The notes beneath the pieces were generated by a model that saw nothing but the letters and a program-made list of their open reading frames with translations, ran no database searches and was not told the DNA's origin. The position numbers and the translations under genes are program-made. Shown here one piece after another: positions 1 through 7,770 of a stretch of DNA of 10,782 bases (position 1 is its first letter; every line of letters starts with the position of its first letter). This DNA is from Bacteroides sp. UBA7335 (GTDB lineage Bacteria; Bacteroidota; Bacteroidia; Bacteroidales; Bacteroidaceae): the NCBI GenBank assembly GCA_002471185.1, contig DKPL01000028.1:8467-19248 (forward strand). The letters run 5' to 3'.

Positions 1-1526
1 TGGGCGATATCCCAGATGGGGGTAGTTCTGTTTCGGCTCAAAACGATCCAGTGCTGATGAATATTGATGGTCAAGATGTTACTCGTTCTGAATTTGAATA
101 TATTTATAACAAAAACAACTCTTTAGCTACCGATTCAAAGGCGCTTAAAGAGTATGTTGCTCTTTTTGTGAACTTTAAGTTGAAGGTAAATGCTGCACTG
201 TCTATAGGAATTGATACCACGAGTGCTTTTAAAGAAGAGCTCAGTGGATATAGACGTCAATTGGCTAAATCTTATTTAAGCGATGATAAAGCCAAAGAGG
301 CTGAAGCTTTGAATTTTTATAATAACATGAAGGTTAGGACTTTGCCTGTAAATGTGCAAGTTATGCATATTTTTAAATACATTCCACAAAATACGTCTGC
401 CCTTCGCTTGCAAAAAGTACAACTTCAAATGGACTCTCTTTATGAAGCTCTCTCAAAAGATGGAACAATTGATTTTGTAAAAATGGTTGAAGCATATTCG
501 GATGATAAAAACTCTTTTTGGGCAGGCTTCTTGCAAACTCCTACCGAGTTTGAGGATGTTGTTTTTTCGATGAATGTTGGCGAAATATCTAAGCCTTTTT
601 TTACTCCTCAGGGCATCCATATAGTCAAGGTTTTAAATCGCAAAGAATTACCTCCGTTTGAATCGGTTAAACACGATATAATGTCTCGCTTAACTCGACG
701 GAATGGCATTGATAAAGGTACGGAAAGTGTTGTTGAGAGATTGAAGCAGTCTTATAACTTTTCATTCAATAAGTCGGCTTTAGATCAACTTTTATCTAAA
801 GGTGAGACCGATGATGTCTTGTTTTATATTGACAATATAGCTTACAGTGGGGCTCAATTTAAGCAGTTTGCGCAGTCTTATCCACGTGCCATTCGTCAAC
901 AATTAGATGGGTTTGTTGCAAAATCTATTTTAGCCTACGAGGACTCTCGTTTAGAGGAAAAATATCCCGAATTTCGATTGCTAATGCAAGAGTATAAAGA
1001 TGGTATGTTGTTGTTTGAAGTAAGCAATGCCGAAGTTTGGGAAAAAGCCGCTAGTGACGAAGTCGGATTAAAAAACTATTTTGCTCAAAATACTTCAAAG
1101 TATCATTGGGATACTCCACGCTTTAGAGGGATTGTAGTGCATGCACAAGATAAAAAAACAGCAAAACAAGTCCGCAGAATGTTAAAACAAATGGCTGGAG
1201 AATCGTATGGTGATACCTTAACCACAATTTTTAATAGAGGCGGAAATGAGAAAATACAAATTGAACAAGGCATATTTGAGAAAGGACAAAATGCTTTTGT
1301 CGATCATCATACTTTCAAAGGTAAAATACCACATTTGGTAGATGGATATCCATATACTGTTGTTTTTGGCGAAAAACTTTTTGGTCCATCTTCGTATAAT
1401 GAAATCAGAGGAATGGTGGCAGCAGACTACCAAAACTACCTAGATACGCTTTGGATAAAACAATTGCGCAGTAATGCTAAGGTTGAAATTAACCAAGAGG
1501 TTTTAAAAACAGTTAATAATCATTGA
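1..1526 (+). CDS. SurA/PpiC-type periplasmic peptidylprolyl isomerase, 5' truncated by the window edge
   Basis: The reading frame is open from position 3 (first complete codon) to the TGA at 1524-1526, giving 507 visible residues. A GTG at 51 is in frame but is very unlikely to be the start, because the coding sequence continues upstream with a Gly/Ser-rich stretch. Only the signal peptide and a few residues are probably missing. After the N-terminal helical chaperone-like region, nt 357-660 encode a parvulin (PPIC) domain. It shows the family pattern of a basic/hydrophobic strand (VMHIFKYIP), a helix with FVKMVEAYSDD, then VVFSMNVGEISKPFFTPQGIHIVKVL. A second, weaker parvulin-like region may lie around nt 1110-1400 (FRGIVVHAQDKKTAKQV). 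In this family such proteins isomerise prolyl bonds or chaperone unfolded outer membrane proteins in the periplasm. It is the first visible gene of a run of envelope genes. Family assignment is firm; catalytic activity and substrate are inferred. Confidence 0.85.
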   Translation, partial: GDIPDGGSSVSAQNDPVLMNIDGQDVTRSEFEYIYNKNNSLATDSKALKEYVALFVNFKLKVNAALSIGIDTTSAFKEELSGYRRQLAKSYLSDDKAKEAEALNFYNNMKVRTLPVNVQVMHIFKYIPQNTSALRLQKVQLQMDSLYEALSKDGTIDFVKMVEAYSDDKNSFWAGFLQTPTEFEDVVFSMNVGEISKPFFTPQGIHIVKVLNRKELPPFESVKHDIMSRLTRRNGIDKGTESVVERLKQSYNFSFNKSALDQLLSKGETDDVLFYIDNIAYSGAQFKQFAQSYPRAIRQQLDGFVAKSILAYEDSRLEEKYPEFRLLMQEYKDGMLLFEVSNAEVWEKAASDEVGLKNYFAQNTSKYHWDTPRFRGIVVHAQDKKTAKQVRRMLKQMAGESYGDTLTTIFNRGGNEKIQIEQGIFEKGQNAFVDHHTFKGKIPHLVDGYPYTVVFGEKLFGPSSYNEIRGMVAADYQNYLDTLWIKQLRSNAKVEINQEVLKTVNNH

Positions 1527-1551
1527 TATAAATGATTATTGCGTATCTTCG
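1523..1551 (+). promoter_or_regulatory. Possible internal promoter before the lipoprotein gene
   Basis: A TTG at 1523-1525 is followed after 18 nt by TATCTTCG at 1544-1551. This differs by one base from the Bacteroidetes -7 consensus TAnnTTTG, and the spacing is slightly shorter than the usual 19-21. It would start transcription about 20 nt upstream of the TTG start codon at 1579. The 52-nt gap here is the longest in the gene run, which leaves room for a promoter. The TTG lies partly inside an inverted repeat (arms 1515-1523 and 1532-1540). This is a weak match and may be chance. Confidence 0.25.
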
Positions 1552-1578
1552 TGACATAATTATTTAAGTACGCTTCAA

Positions 1579-2430
1579 TTGAAAAACTATTTGGCAAGTC
1601 TTTTATTAACAGTTTGTTTGCTTAGTGTGTCATGTACTAAGCAATATAATCATGGAGGTAAAATTCCTTTGGTTGAAGTTAATGGTAACTTCCTTTATCG
1701 AGAAGATTTACAAGGAGTTTTGCCTATGCCTATTTCTGCTGATGATAGCGTTCTTTTTGCCGAACACTACATACGCAGTTGGGTTGAAAATATATTGCTT
1801 AATGAAAAAGCAAAAAACAACATTCCTGATAGTAAAGAAATCGATCGCCTGGTCGATAACTACCGGAAATCTCTCGTTACCCATTCTTATCAACAACAAC
1901 TTATTGATCAAAAGCTCTCTAAAAATATTCCAGAGGATGAGTTAATTGAGTATTACAATGCTAATAAAGAACTCTTTAAACTTGATCGTCCACTCGTTAA
2001 AGGACTTTTTATAAAAGTTCCAGTAACGGCTCCTCAGCTTAATGATGTTCGTAAGTGGTATAAATCACAATCGCAAGACGCTGTTGATAAACTCGAGAAA
2101 TATAGGATACAAAACGCTGTCAAATACGAATATTTCTACGATAGATGGGTACCCATCACTGCCATTCTTGATATGATACCCCTAAAAGTTGATTCTGCCG
2201 AGGCTTATATCAACAAAAACCGTCAAGTAGAACTTAAAGATTCTGCTTATTATTACTTTTTGAATGTAAGCGAATATCGCGGCAAAGGAGAAGAGAAGCC
2301 GTATGAATATGCGCATAAAGATATAACGGATATGCTCGTCAACTTGAAGCAAGTTGATTTTATCAAACAAGTAAAGGACGATCTTTATCGACAAGCTATT
2401 AAAAAAAATAAGATTAAATACAATTATTAG
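1579..2430 (+). CDS. Lipoprotein related to SurA-type chaperones, no clear parvulin core
   Basis: This 283-residue protein starts at a TTG codon. An in-frame stop lies at 1552-1554, no ATG lies between, and the TTG start gives a complete lipoprotein signal peptide: a short basic start, a hydrophobic core (LASLLLTVCLL), then the lipobox SVSC with the lipidated Cys at residue 19. Residues about 30-130 (VNGNFLYREDL, then a long helical stretch ending near NIPEDELIEYYNANKELF) match the N-terminal layout of SurA-like proteins. From about residue 135 the usual parvulin signatures are not recognisable, although the order of predicted elements and the basic C-terminal helix resemble the neighbouring isomerases. 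It probably works at the periplasmic face of a membrane as a chaperone partner of the flanking genes. The next gene begins 1 nt after its stop, so translation is likely coupled. The lipoprotein call is strong; the function is inferred from family and context. Confidence 0.8.
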   Translation: MKNYLASLLLTVCLLSVSCTKQYNHGGKIPLVEVNGNFLYREDLQGVLPMPISADDSVLFAEHYIRSWVENILLNEKAKNNIPDSKEIDRLVDNYRKSLVTHSYQQQLIDQKLSKNIPEDELIEYYNANKELFKLDRPLVKGLFIKVPVTAPQLNDVRKWYKSQSQDAVDKLEKYRIQNAVKYEYFYDRWVPITAILDMIPLKVDSAEAYINKNRQVELKDSAYYYFLNVSEYRGKGEEKPYEYAHKDITDMLVNLKQVDFIKQVKDDLYRQAIKKNKIKYNY

Positions 2431-2431
2431 G

Positions 2432-3820
2432 ATGAAGAGATTTATAAATTTCAGATCTGTAGTTTTATCTGCTCTTGTGCTTATGACAGGTTTTGCTAGT
2501 GCACAAGATAATGTGATTGATGAAGTAGTATGGGTAGTTGGTGACGAAGCTATTCTGAAATCAGAGGTAGAGGAAGCTCGACTGAGTGCATTATATGAGG
2601 GGCGAAAGATCGATGGTGATCCTTATTGTGTGATTCCAGAAGAAATAGCTGTGCAAAAGCTCTATTTGCATCAAGCAAAATTGGATAGTATTGAAGTGCC
2701 CGATGCAGAGGTGATTCAGCAGGTTGATTATATGACCAATAGATGGATTCAGATGCTTGGCTCACGTGAAAAAATGGAAGAGTACTTCTTTGAACACCAA
2801 AACAAAACTCCTACACAGATTCGCGAAACACTACGCGAAAACGCTCGTGAGGGATTGACTGTGCAAAAGATGCAACAAAAACTGGTTGGCGACATCAAAG
2901 TCACTCCATCAGAAGTTAGACGATATTTCAAGGATCTTCCAGAAGATAGTATTCCATATGTGCCTACTCAAGTTGAAGTACAGATTATTACGTTGCAGCC
3001 TAAAATTCCAGTATCTGAAGTTGAAGAGGTAAAAGAGCGCTTACGTGGATATAGCGAACGTGTTCAAAATGGAGAAATTGACTTCTCAACTTTGGCTCGT
3101 TTGTACTCTGAAGATAGAGGTACTGCTGTTCGTGGTGGTGAAACCGACTTTATGGGTAAAGGGGTAATGGACCCCTCTTATGCTGCGGTAGCATTTAGTT
3201 TGCAAGACCCAACCAAAGTTTCGAAAATTGTTGAATCTGAATATGGTTATCACATTATCCAGTTGATTGAAAAACGTGGTGATCGTGTTAATACTCGTCA
3301 TATTCTTCTTCGTCCTAAAGTGTCGGATAATGAGTTGATTGCTGCTTGCGCTCGTTTAGACTCAATTGCCGATGACATTCGTTCTTCTAAATTTACTTTT
3401 GATGAAGCTGCTTCTGTTTTATCGCATGATAAAGACACTCGCAACAACCACGGTTTGATGGTAAATACCAATTCGAGTGATGCTATGGCTACTTCAAAAT
3501 TCCAAATGCAAGAGTTGCCACAAGATATTGCTAAAGTGGTTGATAAAATGAATGTGGGCGAAGTGTCAAAAGCATTTACTTTGGTTAATGAGAAAGATGG
3601 CAAAGAGGTTTGTGCTGTTGTGAAGTTGAAGAGTCGTATCAACGGACACAAAGCTACCATTTCTGAAGATTATCAGAACTTAAAGGAGATTGTAGTGGCT
3701 AAACGTCGCAATGAGCTTCTTCATAAATGGGTTTTAGAGAAACAAAAACATACCTATGTACGTATTAATGAAAACTGGAAGAACTGTGAGTTCAAGTATC
3801 CAGGTTGGATTAAAGATTAA
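2432..3820 (+). CDS. SurA-like periplasmic peptidylprolyl isomerase with two parvulin-type domains
   Basis: The 462-residue protein begins with a typical Sec signal peptide whose likely cleavage site is after ASA at residue 24, leaving an N-terminal Gln. Residues about 27-170 form the SurA-like N-terminal chaperone segment (DEVVWVVGDEAILKSEVEEA). The first PPIC domain spans about 180-285 and keeps the family core: FSTLARLYSEDRGTAVRGG, GKGVMDPSYAAVAFSL, then VESEYGYHIIQLIEKRGD. The second begins with the classic TRHILL strand near residue 288 and runs to about 405, but it is less conserved, lacking a clear YGYHII-type strand. This layout of N-domain plus two parvulin domains and a C-terminal helix is the SurA arrangement. 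SurA escorts outer membrane beta-barrel proteins, including LptD, through the periplasm in Gram-negative bacteria. The stop codon overlaps the next start (TAATG), pointing to coupled translation with the OstA-like gene. I do not assign the symbol surA because orthology among the several Bacteroidetes paralogues cannot be settled by eye. Confidence 0.88.
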   Translation: MKRFINFRSVVLSALVLMTGFASAQDNVIDEVVWVVGDEAILKSEVEEARLSALYEGRKIDGDPYCVIPEEIAVQKLYLHQAKLDSIEVPDAEVIQQVDYMTNRWIQMLGSREKMEEYFFEHQNKTPTQIRETLRENAREGLTVQKMQQKLVGDIKVTPSEVRRYFKDLPEDSIPYVPTQVEVQIITLQPKIPVSEVEEVKERLRGYSERVQNGEIDFSTLARLYSEDRGTAVRGGETDFMGKGVMDPSYAAVAFSLQDPTKVSKIVESEYGYHIIQLIEKRGDRVNTRHILLRPKVSDNELIAACARLDSIADDIRSSKFTFDEAASVLSHDKDTRNNHGLMVNTNSSDAMATSKFQMQELPQDIAKVVDKMNVGEVSKAFTLVNEKDGKEVCAVVKLKSRINGHKATISEDYQNLKEIVVAKRRNELLHKWVLEKQKHTYVRINENWKNCEFKYPGWIKD

Positions 3821-5454
3821 TGAAAGGTAAGAACATATTATTTAAAAGCATCCTCACGGGGATGCTCTGTTTGTTTGGTGCATATCTTATTTGGGCGCAA
3901 GATTCTAAAGCTAATGAGCAGCATAAGAAAACTAAGGTTATCTTGCTGCATGCTGATCAGGGGAAGGCGGACAAAATAGCTATGCCCGATGTGCAGATAC
4001 TTATTGGCTCGGTAAAGTTGCGTCAAGATAGCATGTATATGTATTGTGATAGCGCACTTATCTTCGAGAAAACCAACTCGGTTGAGGCATTTGGCAATGT
4101 GCGCATGGAGCAAGGCGATACGCTATTTATCTATGGTGACTATCTATATTATGATGGTATGGCGCAGCTTGCTCAATTGCGTGAGAATGTGAAAATGATA
4201 AATCGTAACACAACTCTGCTTACTGATAGCTTAAACTACGATCGCATATACGATTTGGGGTACTACTTTGAGGGAGGAACACTTTTTGATGAAGATAATG
4301 TGTTGACTTCTGATTGGGGAGAGTACAGTCCTGCTACTAAACAATCTGTTTTTAACCATGAGGTGAAGTTGGTTAATCCAAAGTTTATTTTGACTTCGGA
4401 TACCTTAAAGTATAACACTGCCAATAAGATTGCTACTATTCTTGGTCCTTCGGATATTGTGAGCGATGATAATCATATCTACTCTGAAAGAGGAATATAC
4501 AATACATTAACCGAACAAGCTGAATTGCTCGATCGGTCGGTGCTGACCAATGATGGGAAGAAGTTAACAGGCGATAGCTTGTTTTACGATCGTCTTAGGT
4601 CGATAGGAGAAGCCTTTGACAATGTGGTAATGACTGATAGCATCAATAAAAACATGCTACGTGGCAATTATTGTTTTTATAATGAACTAACCGATAGTGC
4701 TTTTGCTACCAAGCGTGCAGTTGCCATCGATTACTCTCAAGGCGATAGCTTATTTGTGCATGGCGATACGTTGATGATGGTGACATTCAATAACCATACC
4801 GATTCTCTTATCAGAGAGATGCGTGCTTATCACAAAGTGCGTATGTACCGCACCGATGTTCAAGGGGTGTGCGACTCTTTGGTGTACAACTCAAAAGACT
4901 CTTGCCTAACCATGTATACCGACCCTATCATTTGGAATCAAGACCAGCAGTTGTTGGGCGAAGAGATTAAAGTCTATATGAACGACTCTACCATCGATTG
5001 GGCACATATCATTAATCAAGCCCTAGCTGTTGAGATGAAAGACTCTTTGCACTACAATCAGATTTCGGGAAAAGAGATGAAAGCTTTTTTTGAAGATGGT
5101 GAAATGAGGCGAGTAGAAGTTATAGCCAATCTGCTGATTGCCTTCTATCCCGAAGAACAAGATAGTACCATGATTGGTTTAAACTATAGCGAGGGCAGTT
5201 TGCTTCATATGTTTCTGCGCGATGGCAAGATGAAGAAAGCGGTGATGATTGGCAAATCCAACGGCACACTTTATCCAATGGACCAAATCCCACCTGATAA
5301 AACCAGATTGCCAAACTTTGCTTGGTTCGACTATATTCGTCCAAGAGATAAAGAAGATATTTTTGAGTGGCGAGGCAAAGGAGCGGAAGATATTTTGCAA
5401 AAATCAACCCGTCGATCGAGCAACGCTACAAATAAACGAAACTTAATAAAATAA
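3820..5454 (+). CDS. OstA/LptA-like secreted protein, probable LPS transport component
   Basis: This 544-residue protein has a signal peptide with likely cleavage after IWA (residue 26). The mature part is built of a regular repeat. Motifs of the form T-D-S-L-x-Y-D recur, and their key acidic or polar residue falls at about positions 77, 107, 136, 165, 194, 223, 252, 283, 352 and 381, a step close to 29 residues for most of the run. Between them lie GNV- and DNV-type strands (AFGNVRM, LRENVKM, AFDNVVM). That pattern is the hallmark of the OstA/LptA/LptD-N beta-jellyroll fold, whose rungs line the path for lipopolysaccharide from inner to outer membrane. The C-terminal 100 residues (FFEDGEMRRVEVIANL onwards) are less repetitive and end in a basic tail. 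The protein lacks an LptD-like barrel. At about three times the length of E. coli LptA it could span more of the periplasm alone. It overlaps the preceding SurA-like gene by 1 nt. The family is confident; the exact role is inferred. Confidence 0.85.
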   Translation: MKGKNILFKSILTGMLCLFGAYLIWAQDSKANEQHKKTKVILLHADQGKADKIAMPDVQILIGSVKLRQDSMYMYCDSALIFEKTNSVEAFGNVRMEQGDTLFIYGDYLYYDGMAQLAQLRENVKMINRNTTLLTDSLNYDRIYDLGYYFEGGTLFDEDNVLTSDWGEYSPATKQSVFNHEVKLVNPKFILTSDTLKYNTANKIATILGPSDIVSDDNHIYSERGIYNTLTEQAELLDRSVLTNDGKKLTGDSLFYDRLRSIGEAFDNVVMTDSINKNMLRGNYCFYNELTDSAFATKRAVAIDYSQGDSLFVHGDTLMMVTFNNHTDSLIREMRAYHKVRMYRTDVQGVCDSLVYNSKDSCLTMYTDPIIWNQDQQLLGEEIKVYMNDSTIDWAHIINQALAVEMKDSLHYNQISGKEMKAFFEDGEMRRVEVIANLLIAFYPEEQDSTMIGLNYSEGSLLHMFLRDGKMKKAVMIGKSNGTLYPMDQIPPDKTRLPNFAWFDYIRPRDKEDIFEWRGKGAEDILQKSTRRSSNATNKRNLIK

Positions 5455-5461
5455 TAGCTGT

Positions 5462-5764
5462 ATGGGACTATTTAAAAGTGGGATGAACAAGCCTCGTGGG
5501 TTTAATCATCAATATATCTATTATGATGAGCGAAAAGAAAAGCTTGAAAAGCGTATAGAAGATAATAAACGCGAATTGGGAATGGCACCCGAAAAAGAAT
5601 TTACTCCCGAAGACATTCGTGGCAAATTTGTTGAAGGTACCAAGCACCTGAAGCGTCGCAAAGAGAGTGGCAGAAAACCACTTCATTATGGAATAATTGT
5701 TATTGTAATTATTCTACTTGGTTACATCTGGTATTGTTTGAAAAACGATACTTGGATTTTCTAA
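5462..5764 (+). CDS. Small protein with one C-terminal membrane helix, function unknown
   Basis: I do not recognise a named family. The 100 residues fall into a strongly charged N-terminal part (about 1-73, rich in Lys, Arg and Glu, with a likely helix YDERKEKLEKRIEDNKREL at 21-39) and one hydrophobic segment at about 76-92 (GIIVIVIILLGYIWYCL), followed by only eight residues. There is no signal peptide. The basic stretch just before the helix (KHLKRRKESGRKP) predicts a cytoplasmic N-terminus and a tail-anchored inner membrane protein. It starts 7 nt after the OstA-like gene and ends 33 nt before mutL, so it belongs to the same transcription unit. From memory a small gene sits at this place in other Bacteroides genomes, which supports it being real. 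A link to LPS transport is guesswork from position. Confidence 0.75.
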   Translation: MGLFKSGMNKPRGFNHQYIYYDERKEKLEKRIEDNKRELGMAPEKEFTPEDIRGKFVEGTKHLKRRKESGRKPLHYGIIVIVIILLGYIWYCLKNDTWIF

Positions 5765-5797
5765 ACTTCTTATTGAAAAGCAAATTTATTAAGCCAT

Positions 5798-7693
5798 ATG
5801 AGTGATATCATTCATTTGTTACCCGATTCGGTAGCCAATCAGATTGCTGCCGGAGAGGTGATACAACGTCCAGCATCAGTCATCAAAGAGTTGGTAGAGA
5901 ATGCCATTGATGCTGATGCTAAGCATATTCAAGTTTTGGTAACCGATGCCGGCAAAACAACCATTCAGGTGATTGATGATGGTAAGGGAATGTCTGAGAC
6001 TGATGCTCGCTTGGCATTTGAGCGCCATGCTACTTCTAAAATCAGTCAGGCTTCAGATCTTTTTGCTTTGCGTACTATGGGCTTTCGCGGTGAGGCTTTG
6101 GCCTCGATTGCAGCGGTGGCACAAGTGGAGCTGAAAACCCGACAGGCTTCGGAAGAGCTAGGTACCAAAATAACAATTGCCGGTTCTAAAATAGAGTCGC
6201 ACGAGACTGTTTCATGCTCCGTAGGTAGCAATTTCCTGATTAGTAATCTGTTTTTTAACATTCCGGCTCGTCGCAAGTTCTTAAAAGCCAACTCAACTGA
6301 GCTGAGCAATATATTGGCCGAGTTTGAGCGTATAGCATTGGTTCATCCCGATGTGGCTTTTTCTCTTTATAGCAATGACTCCGAGCTATTCAATCTTCCT
6401 GCCACTACGCTTCGGCAACGAATAATTGCAGTGTTTGGCAAAAAACTCAATCAGCAGCTTCTTAATGTAGAGGTAGATACCTCGCTGATAAAGTTGAGTG
6501 GTTATGTGGCAAAACCCGAGACAGCTCGTAAGAAAGGAGCTAATCAATACTTCTTTGTCAACGGACGATATATGCGCCATCCTTATTTTCATAAGGCAGT
6601 GATGGAGGCTTATGAGAAGCTGATTCCTGTGGGTGAGCAGATCTCTTATTTTATCTATATTGATATCGATCCAGCCAATATCGATGTGAATATTCACCCT
6701 ACGAAGACTGAAATTAAGTTTGAAAACGAGCAGGCGATATGGCAAATCATCTCGGCAGCTGTCAAAGAGTCGCTGGGCAAGTTTAATGCTATCCCGACCA
6801 TTGATTTTGACACAGCCGATATGCCTGATATTCCTGTGTTTGATAATAGTAATGCTTTTGTGCAACCTCAAGTTCATTATAATTCCGATTTCAACCCGTT
6901 TAAGAGTGCTTCTGAGTCTTCGGGTGGTGGAAGTGGTAGCTACAGTCGACCATCGGCCTCTTCTGCCGATTGGGAAGCTTTGTATGGTGGCATGGGGCGG
7001 GCTAGTAAGATGAATGTCGATATAGCTCCCGACGAAAGCGAGGAGGTGGTTGAAACTTCAGCATACTCTTCTTTTGAAGTTACACCTGCTGTTGAGCCTT
7101 CTTTGTATGCCGAACAAGCTGTTGCTGAAAAAAGCAATCAGTACTTGCAGTTGAAAGGTCGATTTATTTTGACTTCGGTAAAGTCTGGTTTGATGCTTAT
7201 CGATCAGCATCGCGCTCATATTCGTGTGTTGTTCGATCGGTACATCGCACAAATTATCAAGAAACAGGGCATTTCGCAAGGGGTATTGTTTCCTGAGGTT
7301 TTGCAACTTCCCCCTTCTGAAGTCATTATTCTAGAAAGTATAATGGACGAATTGGTTTCGTTGGGATTTGATGTTAGCAACCTAGGTGGGGGTAGTTTTG
7401 CCATCAATGCCATTCCCGAGGGAGTTGAAGGACTGAACCCGGTAGAGTTGATACGCAACATGATACACACTGCACAAGAAAAAGGAGGCGATGTGCGCGA
7501 AGAGGTACAGACCATACTGGCTTTAACGCTAGCGCAGGCTTCGGCCATTGTGTATGGACAGGTGCTTACCAATAAAGAGATGTCTAACCTGGTTGACAAC
7601 CTTTTTGCTTGTGCTGCTCCCAACTACACTCCCGATGGCAACATCGTGTTGTATACTTTAAAAGAGGATGAAATAGATAAACTATTCAAATAA
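5798..7693 (+). CDS. mutL: DNA mismatch repair protein MutL
   Basis: MutL links mismatch recognition by MutS to strand incision and removal. The 631-residue product has the full GHKL ATPase N-terminus. Motif I is KELVENAIDAD, with Glu31 and Asn35 at the positions of the catalytic Glu and Mg-binding Asn. Motif II is IDDGKGM (60-65) and motif III is GFRGEAL (95-101). The MutL signature continues with NLFFNIPARRKFLK, and VNGRYMRHPYFHKAV and DVNIHPTKTEIKF follow in the transducer domain. A Gly/Ser-rich linker lies around residues 370-390. In the C-terminal dimerisation domain the metal-binding endonuclease motif normally written DQHA(x)2E(x)4E appears as DQHRAHIRVLFD (469-480), and the CPHGRP-like end motif is replaced by ACAAPNYTPDG (604-614). 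As I recall, Bacteroides MutL shows the same pattern, so this is probably lineage-wide rather than a local defect. The gene follows envelope genes on the same strand and ends shortly before a strong hairpin. Confidence 0.97.
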   Translation: MSDIIHLLPDSVANQIAAGEVIQRPASVIKELVENAIDADAKHIQVLVTDAGKTTIQVIDDGKGMSETDARLAFERHATSKISQASDLFALRTMGFRGEALASIAAVAQVELKTRQASEELGTKITIAGSKIESHETVSCSVGSNFLISNLFFNIPARRKFLKANSTELSNILAEFERIALVHPDVAFSLYSNDSELFNLPATTLRQRIIAVFGKKLNQQLLNVEVDTSLIKLSGYVAKPETARKKGANQYFFVNGRYMRHPYFHKAVMEAYEKLIPVGEQISYFIYIDIDPANIDVNIHPTKTEIKFENEQAIWQIISAAVKESLGKFNAIPTIDFDTADMPDIPVFDNSNAFVQPQVHYNSDFNPFKSASESSGGGSGSYSRPSASSADWEALYGGMGRASKMNVDIAPDESEEVVETSAYSSFEVTPAVEPSLYAEQAVAEKSNQYLQLKGRFILTSVKSGLMLIDQHRAHIRVLFDRYIAQIIKKQGISQGVLFPEVLQLPPSEVIILESIMDELVSLGFDVSNLGGGSFAINAIPEGVEGLNPVELIRNMIHTAQEKGGDVREEVQTILALTLAQASAIVYGQVLTNKEMSNLVDNLFACAAPNYTPDGNIVLYTLKEDEIDKLFK

Positions 7694-7707
7694 TATAAAT
7701 ACTCAAT

Positions 7708-7757
7708 ACAACAAGAGAGCCGGTTTCTACATCGTTAGAAACCGGCTCTCTTGTTGT
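7708..7757. terminator. Bidirectional hairpin terminator between mutL and trpS
   Basis: A perfect 22-bp inverted repeat (arms 7708-7729 and 7736-7757) encloses a 6-nt loop (CATCGT). The stem contains a GC-rich centre around AGAGAGCCGG. It lies 14 nt after the mutL stop and 13 nt from the trpS stop, exactly between the two convergent genes. The flanks are T-rich or A-rich but lack an uninterrupted T-run, so it is not a textbook intrinsic terminator. Its position and stem length still make shared termination the best reading. Confidence 0.8.
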
Positions 7758-7770
7758 TGTAACTCTTGTA

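Noticed and set aside
51..53. GTG at 51 as the start of the first gene
   Set aside because: The frame stays open to the window edge, and the upstream codons give a plausible Gly/Ser-rich mature N-terminus. A start at 51 would also leave an exported-type protein without a signal peptide.
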